From contig NC_052487.1 of the NCBI RefSeq assembly GCF_009730915.1, positions 16,794,529 to 16,858,528 on the forward strand: 64,000 nt of DNA, in the 5' to 3' direction. Under the pieces are notes generated by a model. That model had not been told where the DNA came from, did no database searches, and saw only the letters and a list, made by a program, of their open reading frames with translations. A program made the translations under genes and the position numbers. This stretch comes from Dioscorea cayenensis subsp. rotundata (Eukaryota; Streptophyta; Magnoliopsida; Dioscoreales; Dioscoreaceae). This document shows positions 47,442 to 57,914 of the stretch, piece after piece; position 1 is the first letter of the stretch; each line of letters begins with the position of its first letter.

Positions 47442-48118
47442 TCATTGTACCAAGAGTTGGGGAAACCAAGAGAGGGGTGAGGAGAGAGCGGCGAGGGTGG
47501 CGGCAAGCTGAAGATCCCCTCCCTTCTGAGTCCTCCCAAACGCTCTTCCAGATCGCCTCATCTCCTCCTCCGGTGTGCTCTCTCTCTTCACCGCCTTTAT
47601 CCCCTTCTCTGTCTCCTCTGTTACCCTTCTTCTCTTCGTCCTGGTGACCACCGATGTCATTTGCATCGCTGCCAGATCGCCTTGCAACCGCGCATCTGTA
47701 AGGCAGCGCGATCGTATGCCTTCGCCGCTTCAACGGCGGTGTCAAAGGTACCAAGCCAGACATGAGATCCCTTCCGATTTGGATCTCTGATCTCCGCCGC
47801 ATACTTCCCCCACGGCCGTTTCCTCACTCCACGGTACCTCCTCATATCCCGTGCTGGCTCCGGTGCCGGTGCCGGTGCCGGTTCCGGTGAATCATGCCAC
47901 TCAAACACGGGCGGTGGCGGGTGCTAGATGGATAGCGCGGCGGGTCGGCGTTCTGGGTCGAATCTGAAACTAATAATGAGCGCAACTAAGTTTGGGATCC
48001 GATAACAGTAAGGATCCGCTGCTAAGTCGGTGACGAAGTCTGGTACCGCGTTGGAATCACCGAGAAGATGCTCGCGTATGAGGACGAGCACGAAGAAATC
48101 CGCTGCTAGGTTTGATTA
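47442..48118 (-). pseudogene. Captured AP2/ERF transcription factor copy, ERF5/ERF6-like (group IX type)
   Basis: The minus strand encodes most of an intronless ERF protein in pieces. From 48118 an open stretch includes LIREHLLGD, a usual N-terminal ERF motif. After about 50 more codons a TAG interrupts (near 47928). The AP2 DNA-binding domain follows at about 47850-47685: [19 protein letters not shown], then [20 protein letters not shown] and LQMRG. The end of the domain is altered (KAIWQRC instead of the usual KAILNFP type). In the next frame come RTKRRRVTEETEKGIKAVKR and, after another shift, the C terminus GIFSLPPPSPLSPHPSLGF, a motif of ERF5-like proteins, with TGA at 47444-47442. ERFs bind GCC-box promoters; this copy cannot make an intact protein. 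Confidence 0.88.
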
Positions 48119-48645
48119 CGAGCTAGTTTTTTCTCTATGGTTTGGGACCTCTCCGGCGCCAACCTCCATCCAATCCTATCTGAATTCGCTCCATTTCGGT
48201 ATGGTATTTCGATTCTATTGATATTCTCTCTTGTTGTTCCTAGGATTTTCCCCCTTTTTTCTTTGGTGTGTGTTGGGATTCTAGGGTTTGGGATTTGATG
48301 CACTTGTTTGCAGGTGTGGGGGTTTTGTGGAAGCTGTAGGAGCTGATTTGGAATTTTTGGGGGTGATTTCGTTTCTAGGTTTTGGAACAAAACAAATGAG
48401 GTTTTGTAGAAAATCAATTTAAATAAAGTTTTTTTGAGGCTATTGCTATTCCATTGTTGTTAGGAAACCATCCAAAGTTGCACAAAGTACAGGACTAGCC
48501 ATGAAAGTAAATCCCCAGCATGCATTATTTAGTTTGATTCAGTCTAGCTATCTTTGTAGAGTTTGTTTCACAACCATTGAGCTATTTTTATTTTTATTTT
48601 TTCTGATATTTGATGGAGTTCTTTATTGTTGGTTTTATCATATTT
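48119..48645. other. Captured or unclassified host-like sequence in CACTA 2
   Basis: GC content and T-rich tracts (for example TTTTCCCCCTTTTTTCTTTGG near 48250 and CTAGGGTTTGGGATTTG) look like the leader and first intron of a plant gene rather than CACTA sequence. I cannot assign a gene. Confidence 0.4.
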
Positions 48646-48824
48646 TTAGGTTTTTGAATTTGAATGAATTTGCTGCTTTATTTGGGTTGTGATTAGAATT
48701 ATTTGCATGTAATGATCAATAGATTGATATTTCCAAAGCACTAAAATGGCGCTTCTCCAGTTAATTGTTAGGTGAATGGACTGGTATCCTACATTTAGTT
48801 GGGACACCTCACATAGAGTGTAAG

Positions 48825-49145
48825 TGGCTGCACTTGTGGCTAAAAGAGACTCCTCTAGTTCCTGAATAGTTTGAGTGATCTTTTGAACCTCCATAACCTT
48901 CTGATGGTTTGTTTTCCTCCTGCAGCATGAAGAAGACATTCATTTAGGTGAGCAAGTCAACTGATGAAGCTTATTGTCTTAATACGGTAAACAATCTCAA
49001 ACTTTGCCTGCAAGATTGCAGTTTGTCTCTTCAACTCAAGATTTTGATTCCGCATGTTCTCTACTATCAATACTTGTTCTAGAGTACTGCACAGGATTTT
49101 TCTGCTTCGACCAATGCCATGTCCTTGGACTTAGTTACTCTGTCG
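48825..49145 (-). pseudogene. Captured fragment resembling microtubule-associated protein MAP70
   Basis: Minus strand. A first piece (about 49140-49005) reads TKSKDMALVEAEKSCAVL, then in another frame VENMRNQNLELKRQTAILQ. A second piece (about 48925-48830) reads KTNHQKVMEVQKITQTIQEL then EESLLATSAA. Together they follow the order of the coiled coil in plant MAP70 proteins (alanine-leucine-glutamate repeat, then QNQN.EL.RQIEICQ-like, then RQKV.EVEKL.QT..ELEE). A spacer with possible splice sites separates them. The identification rests on remembered family motifs. Frameshifts make it non-functional. Confidence 0.55.
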
Positions 49146-50589
49146 ATAACCAATGCCACTGTTGTGCAAACATCAGATCATACTTTATTTATTTTATGTG
49201 TTACAATTTTGTTTGTTGTTTACCATTATTATTATACACATCAGAGCAATATTCTTTTATGGTTAGGACTTGGTTGTTGTTTGGAAGATAGCACTCTTTT
49301 ATTAAGTTATTTTTTATACATTTGATAACATCATTAGATTACATCATCAAAATTTACTGGTTATGTAATTATAATCAATGTTTAGGGGCAACATGCCGTT
49401 TTTGACTTGTCTTTGATGTTAATTCAAAAGTTAAACATGCCGGTTTTTGTTAGGTGAGATTGAAAGTACAAGCTAATGATTCTATGATTAGATTAACTAA
49501 ACCTACTTGTCTTCTCCTTCTTTTTATGTTTCATGTTTTTTTATCTTCTTTAATGTAATGATTGTTTGGAAAAATCCCCAATGCTTAATGCAGGTATGTC
49601 TTTTTGGTTTTTTTAATCTTAAGATTAGGGTTTTTGCCAGATCGATGATTGTTTTTTTCATGTCAAAAATTTGATCTTTTTGCAAGGGGCTTTGTGGGAC
49701 TGGATTGAGTTGTTGTTGGACTGTGGGATGGGAAAAAGAAAAAATTAGGTTTGTGATTTGATTCTCGAAGATTTTTCTCATGTTGTGTTTGTGGAATTAC
49801 TCCCTCTCCGATGAAATTTCATTGTTAGATGTATTGGAGATGACAACGAATGCCCTATACTCTCTATGATAACTGCAAACTATCTAGTCTTAGCATTCAC
49901 TCTTATACAAGTTGCTTTTTCAATGTCTCAGTGTGTTATTTTTTTCCTTCCATGGCTCTTTCGCTGCACTTTCATAAGACTTATGTGTTAAGCTTTCTCC
50001 ACTTTTGTCCACTTAGTGTCATGAGATATATATATATTATATGTTCTTTTTTTCTTTAGTGCTTCATCCTGGTTTAGGTTTCATGGTGAATCCATAGGCT
50101 GGACTAGAGATGCTTGGTTTTGTTATGCTGGTATTGAAATTTAATGTTGTTAAATTTGTGTATTAAGGGGAATTTTCTTTTGGTTTACTCCCTTTCAGTT
50201 TGGTCATTTGTCTCATCTTTTCTCCTGTGCTGTTATTTAGCAGTTCCATTTATTAATGAAGTTGGTTATTTTGCTCTTGTATACCTTGTAACTATTTCTG
50301 TATTATTTCGTTTGTTTTGTCTTCATATGATTTCAATATGATTTCAATATGATTTATCTTTATATATATATATATAATCAATTTTTTCATCTATCAAAAA
50401 GGATAAAACCCTCTAATACCTCTAAACTTTTAGGTCAATGTTCATTTTAGCTTCTAGACGAAAAAAATATTTGTTTTAGCACTTAAACGATATAAATGTT
50501 TGCATAATCTATAAATGGCATGAAAAGTCGGGTTTATGGAATAGGGTCCCAAGCCTGTATCTTTTATCCACATTCATCTTCGAGTTTGT

Positions 50590-50834
50590 CCACAGGTTCA
50601 TCATCTGAGGCACTACATGCTGAGGTTAGAGATTTGCATCAAACTCTTAGTCAAGTCCAAGATAGTGAGGAGAGGTTTCAACAGACACTTGGCCAAGTAC
50701 AAGATAATAACAAGGAGCTTCAACAAAATTTGCTTGAAATGAAAGAGAGACCACACAGGACTCACAACCATTTATTGGCAATCATAATGTTGACTTATAA
50801 TTGTATTTGTCGTATACTTATTATTTTGTGTTGA
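50590..50834 (+). CDS. Coiled-coil exon, perhaps from the CACTA's own TNPA-like gene
   Basis: After an acceptor-like TTTGTCCACAG (about 50595) the + strand encodes SSEALHAEVRDLHQTLSQVQ, then DSEERFQQTLGQVQDNNKEL, and QQNLLEMKE, a regular heptad coiled coil. Two near repeats (QTLSQVQD and QTLGQVQD) are visible. TNPA-like proteins of CACTA elements end in such coils and their last exon lies near this terminus, so it may be a remnant of that gene. It could equally be another captured exon. No start codon is certain. Confidence 0.45.
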
Positions 50835-50959
50835 ACATATATACTTAAACATTTATTTTTGTATGAATTGATGAGTTTATCTTATTTATTAGCATTGTAG
50901 GTTAAAAAATTATGTACTGGGTTTTTAAAAAATCAGGGATATAATTTTTATTTTATTTT

Positions 50960-51412
50960 ATTGACTTAAATGTTAGAAATGGATTAGAAACGGATTTATT
51001 TGTTTGAATATTGTTTTTAAATTTAAAAAACTTATAGAAACGGATTAAAAACAAAAAAAAGCTATTGTTTCTAATGGGAGAACAAAAATAAAACAGAAAA
51101 TATTCTGTTTGAAATCTGTTTCTAATTTTTGTAATTATGGTTTCTAAATTCAGAAACAGAATTACAACGAAATTTAGAAACGGATTAGCAACATACTTTA
51201 TTCCGTTTTAATTTTTCAAAAGTTAGAAACATATTGCTTCCCGTTACTAATCCGTTTCTAATTTAGAAACGGAGCATTTTCCCGTTTCTATTTAAATTAG
51301 AAACAAGGGTATTTGAAACAAATAAATTCTGTTTCTAATCTATTTCTAAATTGAATTAGGAACGGATTAGAAACAAAAAATGTTGTTTCTAAACAATAAC
51401 TTTCTTGTAGTG
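50960..51412. repeat. Right subterminal repeat array of CACTA 2
   Basis: Repeated GAAACGGATTAGAAAC and GTTTCTAATCCGTTTC units, five or more, in both orientations up to the terminus. They mirror the left array. Confidence 0.9.
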
Positions 51413-51895
51413 TCCGGTGACACGCCGGTAATCCACCGGTGGTCCGGCATGCTTCCAGCAATTGGTCATCGGTCCAACAACCGGTCCACCGACCTCCGGT
51501 GACAATCTGATGATCCACTGGTGGTCCGCCGGCTAGCCTCCGTTGACATACCGGCGATCCACCGGTGCTCCAGCCAACCTCTGACGACCGCCCACATGTC
51601 CATCGGTGGTCTAATTGTCGATCGGTCGATCTCAGTAATTTTTTTTTTTGTAACCAAACACTCATTCTATGGGAATAAAATATGCTATAATTTCTGTAAT
51701 AATCATTTGCACTTCCTACATAATAAAATTATGCCATATTTTTTTATTTTGCAGCCAAACAGGCCCGAGGATGGAAGCAAGATGGGCGTCCACCAGTGAA
51801 GATATAACCATAACTCCCAACCCCCTCATGAGACACGATTTAGGAATTTAGCAAGTTGTTTATTTATATCTGCAAGGCATTTTGATAATCATTTA

Positions 51896-54705
51896 GGGAA
51901 AATTACTGTTTACCCCTTGTGAAATTCAAATATTCCTAAACAACCCCACCAACTTTGCCAAACTCCGGACACCCCTTCCGTTATTATTTAAGTTCCATTT
52001 TACCCCCTATCATTCACTTCAAATGGGTCCATGTTATGAAATTTTATTATTGTCTTTGAAAATTGTGAGAAAAAACTACCCAATCACATCATGTGTTTGT
52101 TTTTTGTCAAATCTTATTCTTCTTCTTCTTCCTCTCCTCATTTGGTTTGTTCGATCTTCTTCCTCTCTTCATTTGGTTTGTTCGATTTGAATTCTGCCGG
52201 TTTCCTGATAAGGTGAGAATTTCTTCAATTCGAGTGCTAATTTTCACGGTGTTGACTTCTTGGAAATCGGTGTTAGCTTAGCTGAGATATATGAGCGATG
52301 GGATCTCGATGTTTCCCGTGTCAGGGTGAAGTTTATCACACCCGATGGATATAAAACGGTTTGTCCAACAGAAAATGATGTCGACTTCCAGCGGATGTGT
52401 CACGTGTACTCCATCTTCAAATGCGTCGTAGTCGATCATGTCTAGATAGATGATGTGCCATTGTCGAATCCTACTGAAAATGAGCTATTCTCTTTGTAAG
52501 ATTCTTCTCTTTTATGTTTATCTAGTTGTATAAGTTCATTACTGTTTAACTGTGTCATTCTCTGTTTAAATATATTACGTTTTCATTTAAACATTGTCTT
52601 CTTCGTTTAATATAATTGTCAGTATGTAACTATTTGAATTAAGGTTTAAATTGATAGTTTACTATTTAAGAACTTTTTGTCTCTGCTTAAAATATTTATC
52701 TTCTCCGTTTAAACTGAAGTGTTGGCAGGTGACAGATGACAAGTTTGTGGTATTCCTTGCACAAGAATTAATGACGCCATTAAATGTTCTTAAATTTAAC
52801 ATAAATATCGGAAGACCCCTTCCTCGTTAATGAGAAAAGCTCGGTCCCTCGTGTGTTTCCCTTTTTTTCTCGGATCTGAAGCGTCAACTGGCTTGTGGAC
52901 TTCACACCATAAATAAGAAGGAAGACCCCTTCCCCTGGACACCCCCTCCTCCTCCTCCTTCTCCTCCTCCTCCTCTGCTTCTTCTCGGATGAGTTTCTTC
53001 TTCATGTGTCCAAGATTTTCGCTTCAGCCAGACCACATTTTTGAGATCAACAAGTTGAACTATCTTTTCTTGCCTAGGTCAAAATGCTCGCGTAATTGCC
53101 GGAATGCGGAGGATTCTCTAGTGGAGGATGACGGGGAAGCAATTAAGCGGCCGTTTTGACTTGGGTAAGATAAGAAAGTTTTCACTTATTGCTTCATTGC
53201 GGATGATTCTCCAAAGAAGGATGACCGTGACACATCCTTTATCACTTGAGATTTGTTCTTATCCTTTAAAATCTTTTCCATACTGTGCAAACATCATTAT
53301 CGTCATTTAAATATCTCGCACTTCGTTTAAATATACTTTTTCCTATGTAATTATTAGTGTCTTTGTTTAATATTGTTTAAGTGTTCGTGTTCTACATTGT
53401 ACAGGTTCAAGTTTATACGCATGTATGCAACCGCCGTGAGCATTCGAAGATAGAGATACTTGTTGAGGAAAGCCGAAATCTTCATGCTGGTCGTGGTGTC
53501 GATGATCTTAATAGATGAAAGAGGATCGAGTCGCAAGTGTCCGAGGTCCGACTAGGCATTTTAAATGTTTAAATATTTAAATGAAACATGCTTATTTGAG
53601 TGTTAACTTTTGATATTTAAACAAAGGGCATTGTAAATGTGTAAATTATCTTAAATGAAACAAACTTATTTGAGTGTCAACTTGATTTTTAAACAGAGAC
53701 ATTCTCTCTTAATGTTTTACTTAAACATTTTGGTTTAAACAGAGACAATGTTTTTCAACAGATAAACTTAGAAATCAAACAATGAAAATGATATTTAAAC
53801 GATGTCGGAACTCATTCAATTTAAACAATAACATTAAACAGTTAAATCAAAATATTTAACAGATTACTTATGTGTTTAAACGATATCGAAACTAGTTAAA
53901 TAGTGAACAAGTTGCTCAAGTGTTCTCTTGATGGAGGCTCTGTTAGTGAACACAATGTCAGTAAAAGCATTCAATTTAAACAATAACATATATTTTTAAA
54001 TAGTAAAATGATAATATTTAAATGGTTTACATATGTGTTTAAACGATATAAAAAAGTCATAAACAGTGGACCAATATTTCAAACACTAAATCACATTTAT
54101 TGAACATAAAATCTTCACGTTTAAACAGAGACTTGTGGGACATCTTCCATCAGCTACTTGTGCGTCGCTTACGCCCATGCAAATCGTCCTATGACAGGTA
54201 GGTCATCGATATAGTCAACTATCCAGTTCCGAACCGAGCAAGACATGTTTGGGAAGAGGATTATACCCATGAGGTACACCATCAGGAGCTTGACAAATTT
54301 TTCTTCTTCTCCCCTCTACTGATGGAGGCTCTGTGTCTCTCGTAGGTTTTGGAAAAAAATCCATCTTGAACACAATGTCAATTAAAGCATGCAATTTAAA
54401 TGATAACATATATTTTTAAACAGTTAAATGATAATATTTAAAGGTTTTACATATGTGTTTAAACGATATAAAATGGTTTTAAACAGTGGACCAATAGTTT
54501 AAACACTAAATCACATTTGTTAAACATATTAGTTTGACATTTAAACAGAGACTTATGATAAGGTGAGAACTTTCCTTCGAGCAATAACAATATGGAAAGC
54601 GAAGAAGAACTTCAGGCCAAGGATGCCCGGCAGAAAATAAAAGCTGAAGTGTTGGAAAGAGGAAGAAAAGTATAACCAGCGACAGTAATGATTGTCTCTA
54701 GGGAT
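51896..54705 (+). mobile_element. Deleted MULE derivative (copy 1)
   Basis: It keeps pieces of both genes of the fuller copy, in order. The PB1-like exon is at 52240-52500. The transposase tail is at 53380-53550, matching 56935-57110 and then 57360-57400. Part of the minus-strand Ulp1-gene N-terminal domain is at 54130-54345, matching 60370-60640. The parts between have been lost, and 52800-53160 includes a T/C-rich insertion. It is non-coding. Confidence 0.85.
52256..52500 (+). pseudogene. PB1-like N-terminal exon of MURA, copy 1
   Basis: Parallel to 55010-55263. It encodes YERWDLDVSRVRVKFITPDG, then CPTENDVDFQRMCHVYSIFK, and reaches a TAG at 52444, then resumes with SNPTENELFSL. The ATG and the first 15 residues present in copy 2 are missing. 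Confidence 0.8.
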
Positions 54706-54954
54706 TACCCCTTTTCGGTCACTTCAACTAGGTCCATGTTATGAAATACCTTTTTTGACCTTGAAAATAGTGGGAAAAATACCGCCCGATCACATCATGT
54801 CTGACCTTTATGCATATAATTGTGTACTTTTTTTTGTTTGCCTTTCTGCTTGCTTTTTGTGAAACAAAGTTTAGAAGGCTGTTTACATCATCTTATTATT
54901 ATTCTTCTTCTTCTCCTCATTTGGTTTGTTCGATTTGAGTTCTGCCGTTATATT

Positions 54955-55263
54955 ATGGAGAGTTTTTGTGGCATTGCTAGATACAACAGGGAGGGAAAAG
55001 TGCTAATGTTCACGGCGCTGACTTCTTGGGAGTTGGTGTTAGCTGAGATATGTGAGCGATGGGGTTTCGACGTTTCCTGTGTGAGGTTGAAGTTTATCAT
55101 ACCCGATGGATATAAAACATTTTGTCCAGTAGAAAACGATGTCGACTTCCAACGGATGTGTCATGTGTACTCCATCTTCAAATACACTGTAGTCGATCTT
55201 GTTGTTGAGACAGACAATGTGCCATTGTCGAATCCTACTGAAAATGAGTTTTCCTCGTTGTAA
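54955..55263 (+). pseudogene. First exon of MURA transposase, PB1-like domain (copy 2)
   Basis: An open exon of about 100 codons from the ATG at 54955. It begins with FCGIARYNREGKVL, then SWELVLAEICERWGFD, RLKFIIPDGYKTFC and DVDFQRMCHVYSIFK, and ends near NPTENEF. This matches the small N-terminal domain that precedes the DNA-binding region in many plant MURA proteins. A donor-like site follows near 55260 and an AT-rich intron leads to the next exon at about 55492. Confidence 0.8.
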
Positions 55264-55491
55264 GATTCTCCTCTGTTATATTTATCTGGTTGTATAAGTT
55301 CATTAGTGTTTAACTTTTCTAATCTCTGTTTAAATATATTGCGTTTTCATTTAAACTTTATCTTCTTCGTTTAATTTATTTGGCATTATGTACATATTTG
55401 TATTAACATTTAAATTTTGATTTTATCATTTAAACACATTTTGTCTCTTCTTAAAATATTGATATTTTTTATTTAAACTGAAGTGTTGACA

Positions 55492-57470
55492 GGAATTCGG
55501 ATTCTACGAGCGCACCCGGTTAACCCCATGGCGATCCTGACGGTGTGGGATGCCTTCCTTCCTCTTCAGATCATTCTGAAGTGTTGCCGTTGGATATCAG
55601 ATAACGTTTTGAAGGCGTTGAACATTTCAGGGGCGCACTTCGAAATTTTACAATCAAACAAAATTTTGATTTCAAATTCATAAAGAATGAAAAACACCGG
55701 GTAACTGTGGAATGTGCTGCCGTTGGTTATGAATGGCGCCTTTATGCATTAAAAGAATATAATAAAAATACTTTCAGAATAAAGACAATCAACTCGTCAC
55801 ACACTTGCGGTGGTGGACTAGGATCGACCTCACTTCCGAAAGCGTTTACAAAATGGGTAAGCGCTCGAGTGATTCAGAAACTCAAAGACCGGTCTTTGTA
55901 TAAAGCCATCGATATTCAGAAGGACATGTTGCGGGAATATGGTGTCCACATTCCATACAAGCAGGCTTGGTTGGGAAAAGAGCTTGCCCGGGTGGTCCTC
56001 GACGGCAGCGACATCTCTAGCTATGATTTGTTGCTTTGGTACGTGGATAAGGTGGTTGAGTCAAACCCCGACAGCATTGCGATTGTGGAAAGAGATGGTG
56101 AGCATTTTAAACGTGCATTCTTTTCTTTCAAAGCGTGTATTGTGGGATTCAAGAGGGCTTTCAGGCCGCTGCTGTTTGTTGATGGTGCCCACCTCCTTGG
56201 AAAGTATTGGGGTACTCTATTGGATGCTACAGGCAAAGATGGAAAGAATGGTTTCTTCTTTGTCATCTTCGGTATTGTCGACAACGAGACCGATGCCAAT
56301 TAGACTTGGTTCATATCCAAGTTAGGTGATGCTTTATACGAGGAAGGAGATTATCATGAGATAATTACATTCATGTTGGATAGGTCCAAGGGTCTTGTGA
56401 ATGCTATTGGGAGAGTCTTCCCTTCTTCTCCACATGCATATTGTCTTCGTCACTTGGAGGCCAATTTTATGAAAGCCAACGTCAGACTTGGGAAGGCATT
56501 GAGGGAGGAGTGTTGGTCTATATATTTTCGTATTGCGTGGGCATCCACGACTAAAGAATTCGATGATACCGTGAATGAACTACAGGCAACATCACCCGAA
56601 GCCCATCATTGGTTGATTAATAAATCGGATATGGCACATTAGTCGAATTATCTATTCAGAGATGAATGTTGGGGTGAGATGTATTTAAATATCACAGAGT
56701 CGTTCAATGCTTGGATAAAAGAAGCTCGACATTTACCGGTGACGGAAATGGTCGACTCCATAAGCTATTCGAATGTTGATTTACATTTAAGAATTGGTCT
56801 TATCCTTTAAAACATTTTAGAAATGTTCAAATATTATTGTATGTGTTTAACTATCGACCTCATTGTTTAACTTATAATAATATTGTTTAACCAAATGTGT
56901 TTATGTTTAACTATCAATGTCTTTGCTTAAGCTTGTTTGAGATTTATGTTCTACGTTGTACAGGTTCAAGTTGATGCGCATGTTATGCAATCGCCGTGAG
57001 CAAGCGAACAAATGGGAGACCTACTTATGCCCGGACATACATTCGAAGTTAGAGATACTTATTGAGGATAGCCGAAATTTTCGTGTTGGTCATTGTATCG
57101 ATGATCGTTATGAAGTGATTGACCAGTGCAGCAACTCTGTAGATCTTGCCATCAGAAAATGCTCATGTCGCAGGTGGCTGCAATAATGCAGACATACACC
57201 AATATTCATCGATTTATTAGCGGCTACTTCACCGTCGATAATTACAAACTGGCGTATAAGGAAGCTATATTCCCCATACCCGACGATGACAAGCCTACGG
57301 ACGGAAATCGTGAACTGCGTCTGCGACTGCCTGTGATGAGAAGAAAACCTGGGCGTCCTAAATGGAAAAGGATCGAGTCACAAGTCTTTCAGGTCCGTGA
57401 GTTACATTGCAGCCGCTGCCACGGCTCCAGTCGCAATCCCAGATCTTGCAATAAAACTGTCGCCCACTAG
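55492..57470 (+). pseudogene. MURA-type MULE transposase, main part (copy 2)
   Basis: The enzyme cuts and moves MULEs. From about 55640 the sequence runs in one frame through the N-terminal DNA-binding region (RVTVECAAVGYEWRLYALKE, then KWVSARVIQKLKDRSLYK). The catalytic domain shows FRPLLFVDGAHLLGKYWGT with the first aspartate, FMLDRSKGLVNAIG with the second, CLRHLEANF, and the later block NITESFNAWI. Two tryptophan positions are TAG stops (about 56300 and 56640). An intron-like AT-rich stretch lies at 56765-56960. The SWIM zinc domain begins CSCRRW and then lacks its second half; the tail from 57182 is open and keeps RPKWKRIES and CSRCHGSS. Confidence 0.9.
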
Positions 57471-57914
57471 CCATTATAAATAAGTTGATTTTTGAACAGA
57501 AAAACTCTTATTCTTACAGTTAACACATATATTTAAATAGAGACATTGTCAGTTTAAACAAACAATACTTATTTTAACAAGTGACTACATTATTTTAAAC
57601 GGAAACACTGATATTTAAACAATGAAATTGAAAGTTAAACAATGAAACTGTAAGTTAAACAATGAAACTGAAAGTTGAAAAAAAAAAGAGTCAAGTATAT
57701 AAGTATAGAGACTAGTAAATTAACATTGACAAAATTTGTCATGTTCTTTGAAAACAATGAATTGAATTTAAACTGGTTTACATTTGAAAACAAACAAAAA
57801 CTAGGAATTCTATCAACCCACTTTCGAAGATTCCCCTTTGTCAGTAATGTTGGCTGCCCTCCCCTCCTTAAGTATGCGGGAAACATACTTTAATCTCAGA
57901 TAAGGGACGTCCGT
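57471..57914. other. Spacer between the two convergent MULE genes
   Basis: AT-rich sequence with repeated GAAACTGAAAGTTAAACAAT phrases (57610-57680) and many TTTAAAC words, as elsewhere in this MULE family. The Ulp1-gene tail may extend a little into it. Confidence 0.5.

Larger units (their letters stand above)
46242..51412. mobile_element. CACTA transposon 2, complete, carrying captured gene copies
   Basis: The ends are inverted repeats: CACTACAAGAAAGTTATTGT at 46242 and its exact complement at 51412, with good match over about 28 bases. A perfect 3-bp target duplication, TCC, flanks it (46239-46241 and 51413-51415). Arrays of subterminal repeats fill both ends. No TNP2 transposase is present, so the 5171-bp element depends on another copy. 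Its interior holds an ERF gene copy and a MAP70-like fragment, both on the minus strand, and a coiled-coil exon on the + strand near the right end. Confidence 0.95.
45975..51765. mobile_element. Older terminal-inverted-repeat sequence that hosts CACTA 2
   Basis: The left edge reads GGCTGTTTGGGTGC (45975); the right edge read in reverse is GGCCTGTTTGGCTGC (51765-51751). Both are followed inward by AT-rich sequence with ATTATG/GCATAAT phrases, then by GC-rich sequence (46090-46241 and 51413-51640) full of CCGGTCCACCGACC-like units. Removing CACTA 2 leaves a non-coding element of about 620 bp. I cannot place it in a superfamily and saw no clear target duplication. Confidence 0.5.
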
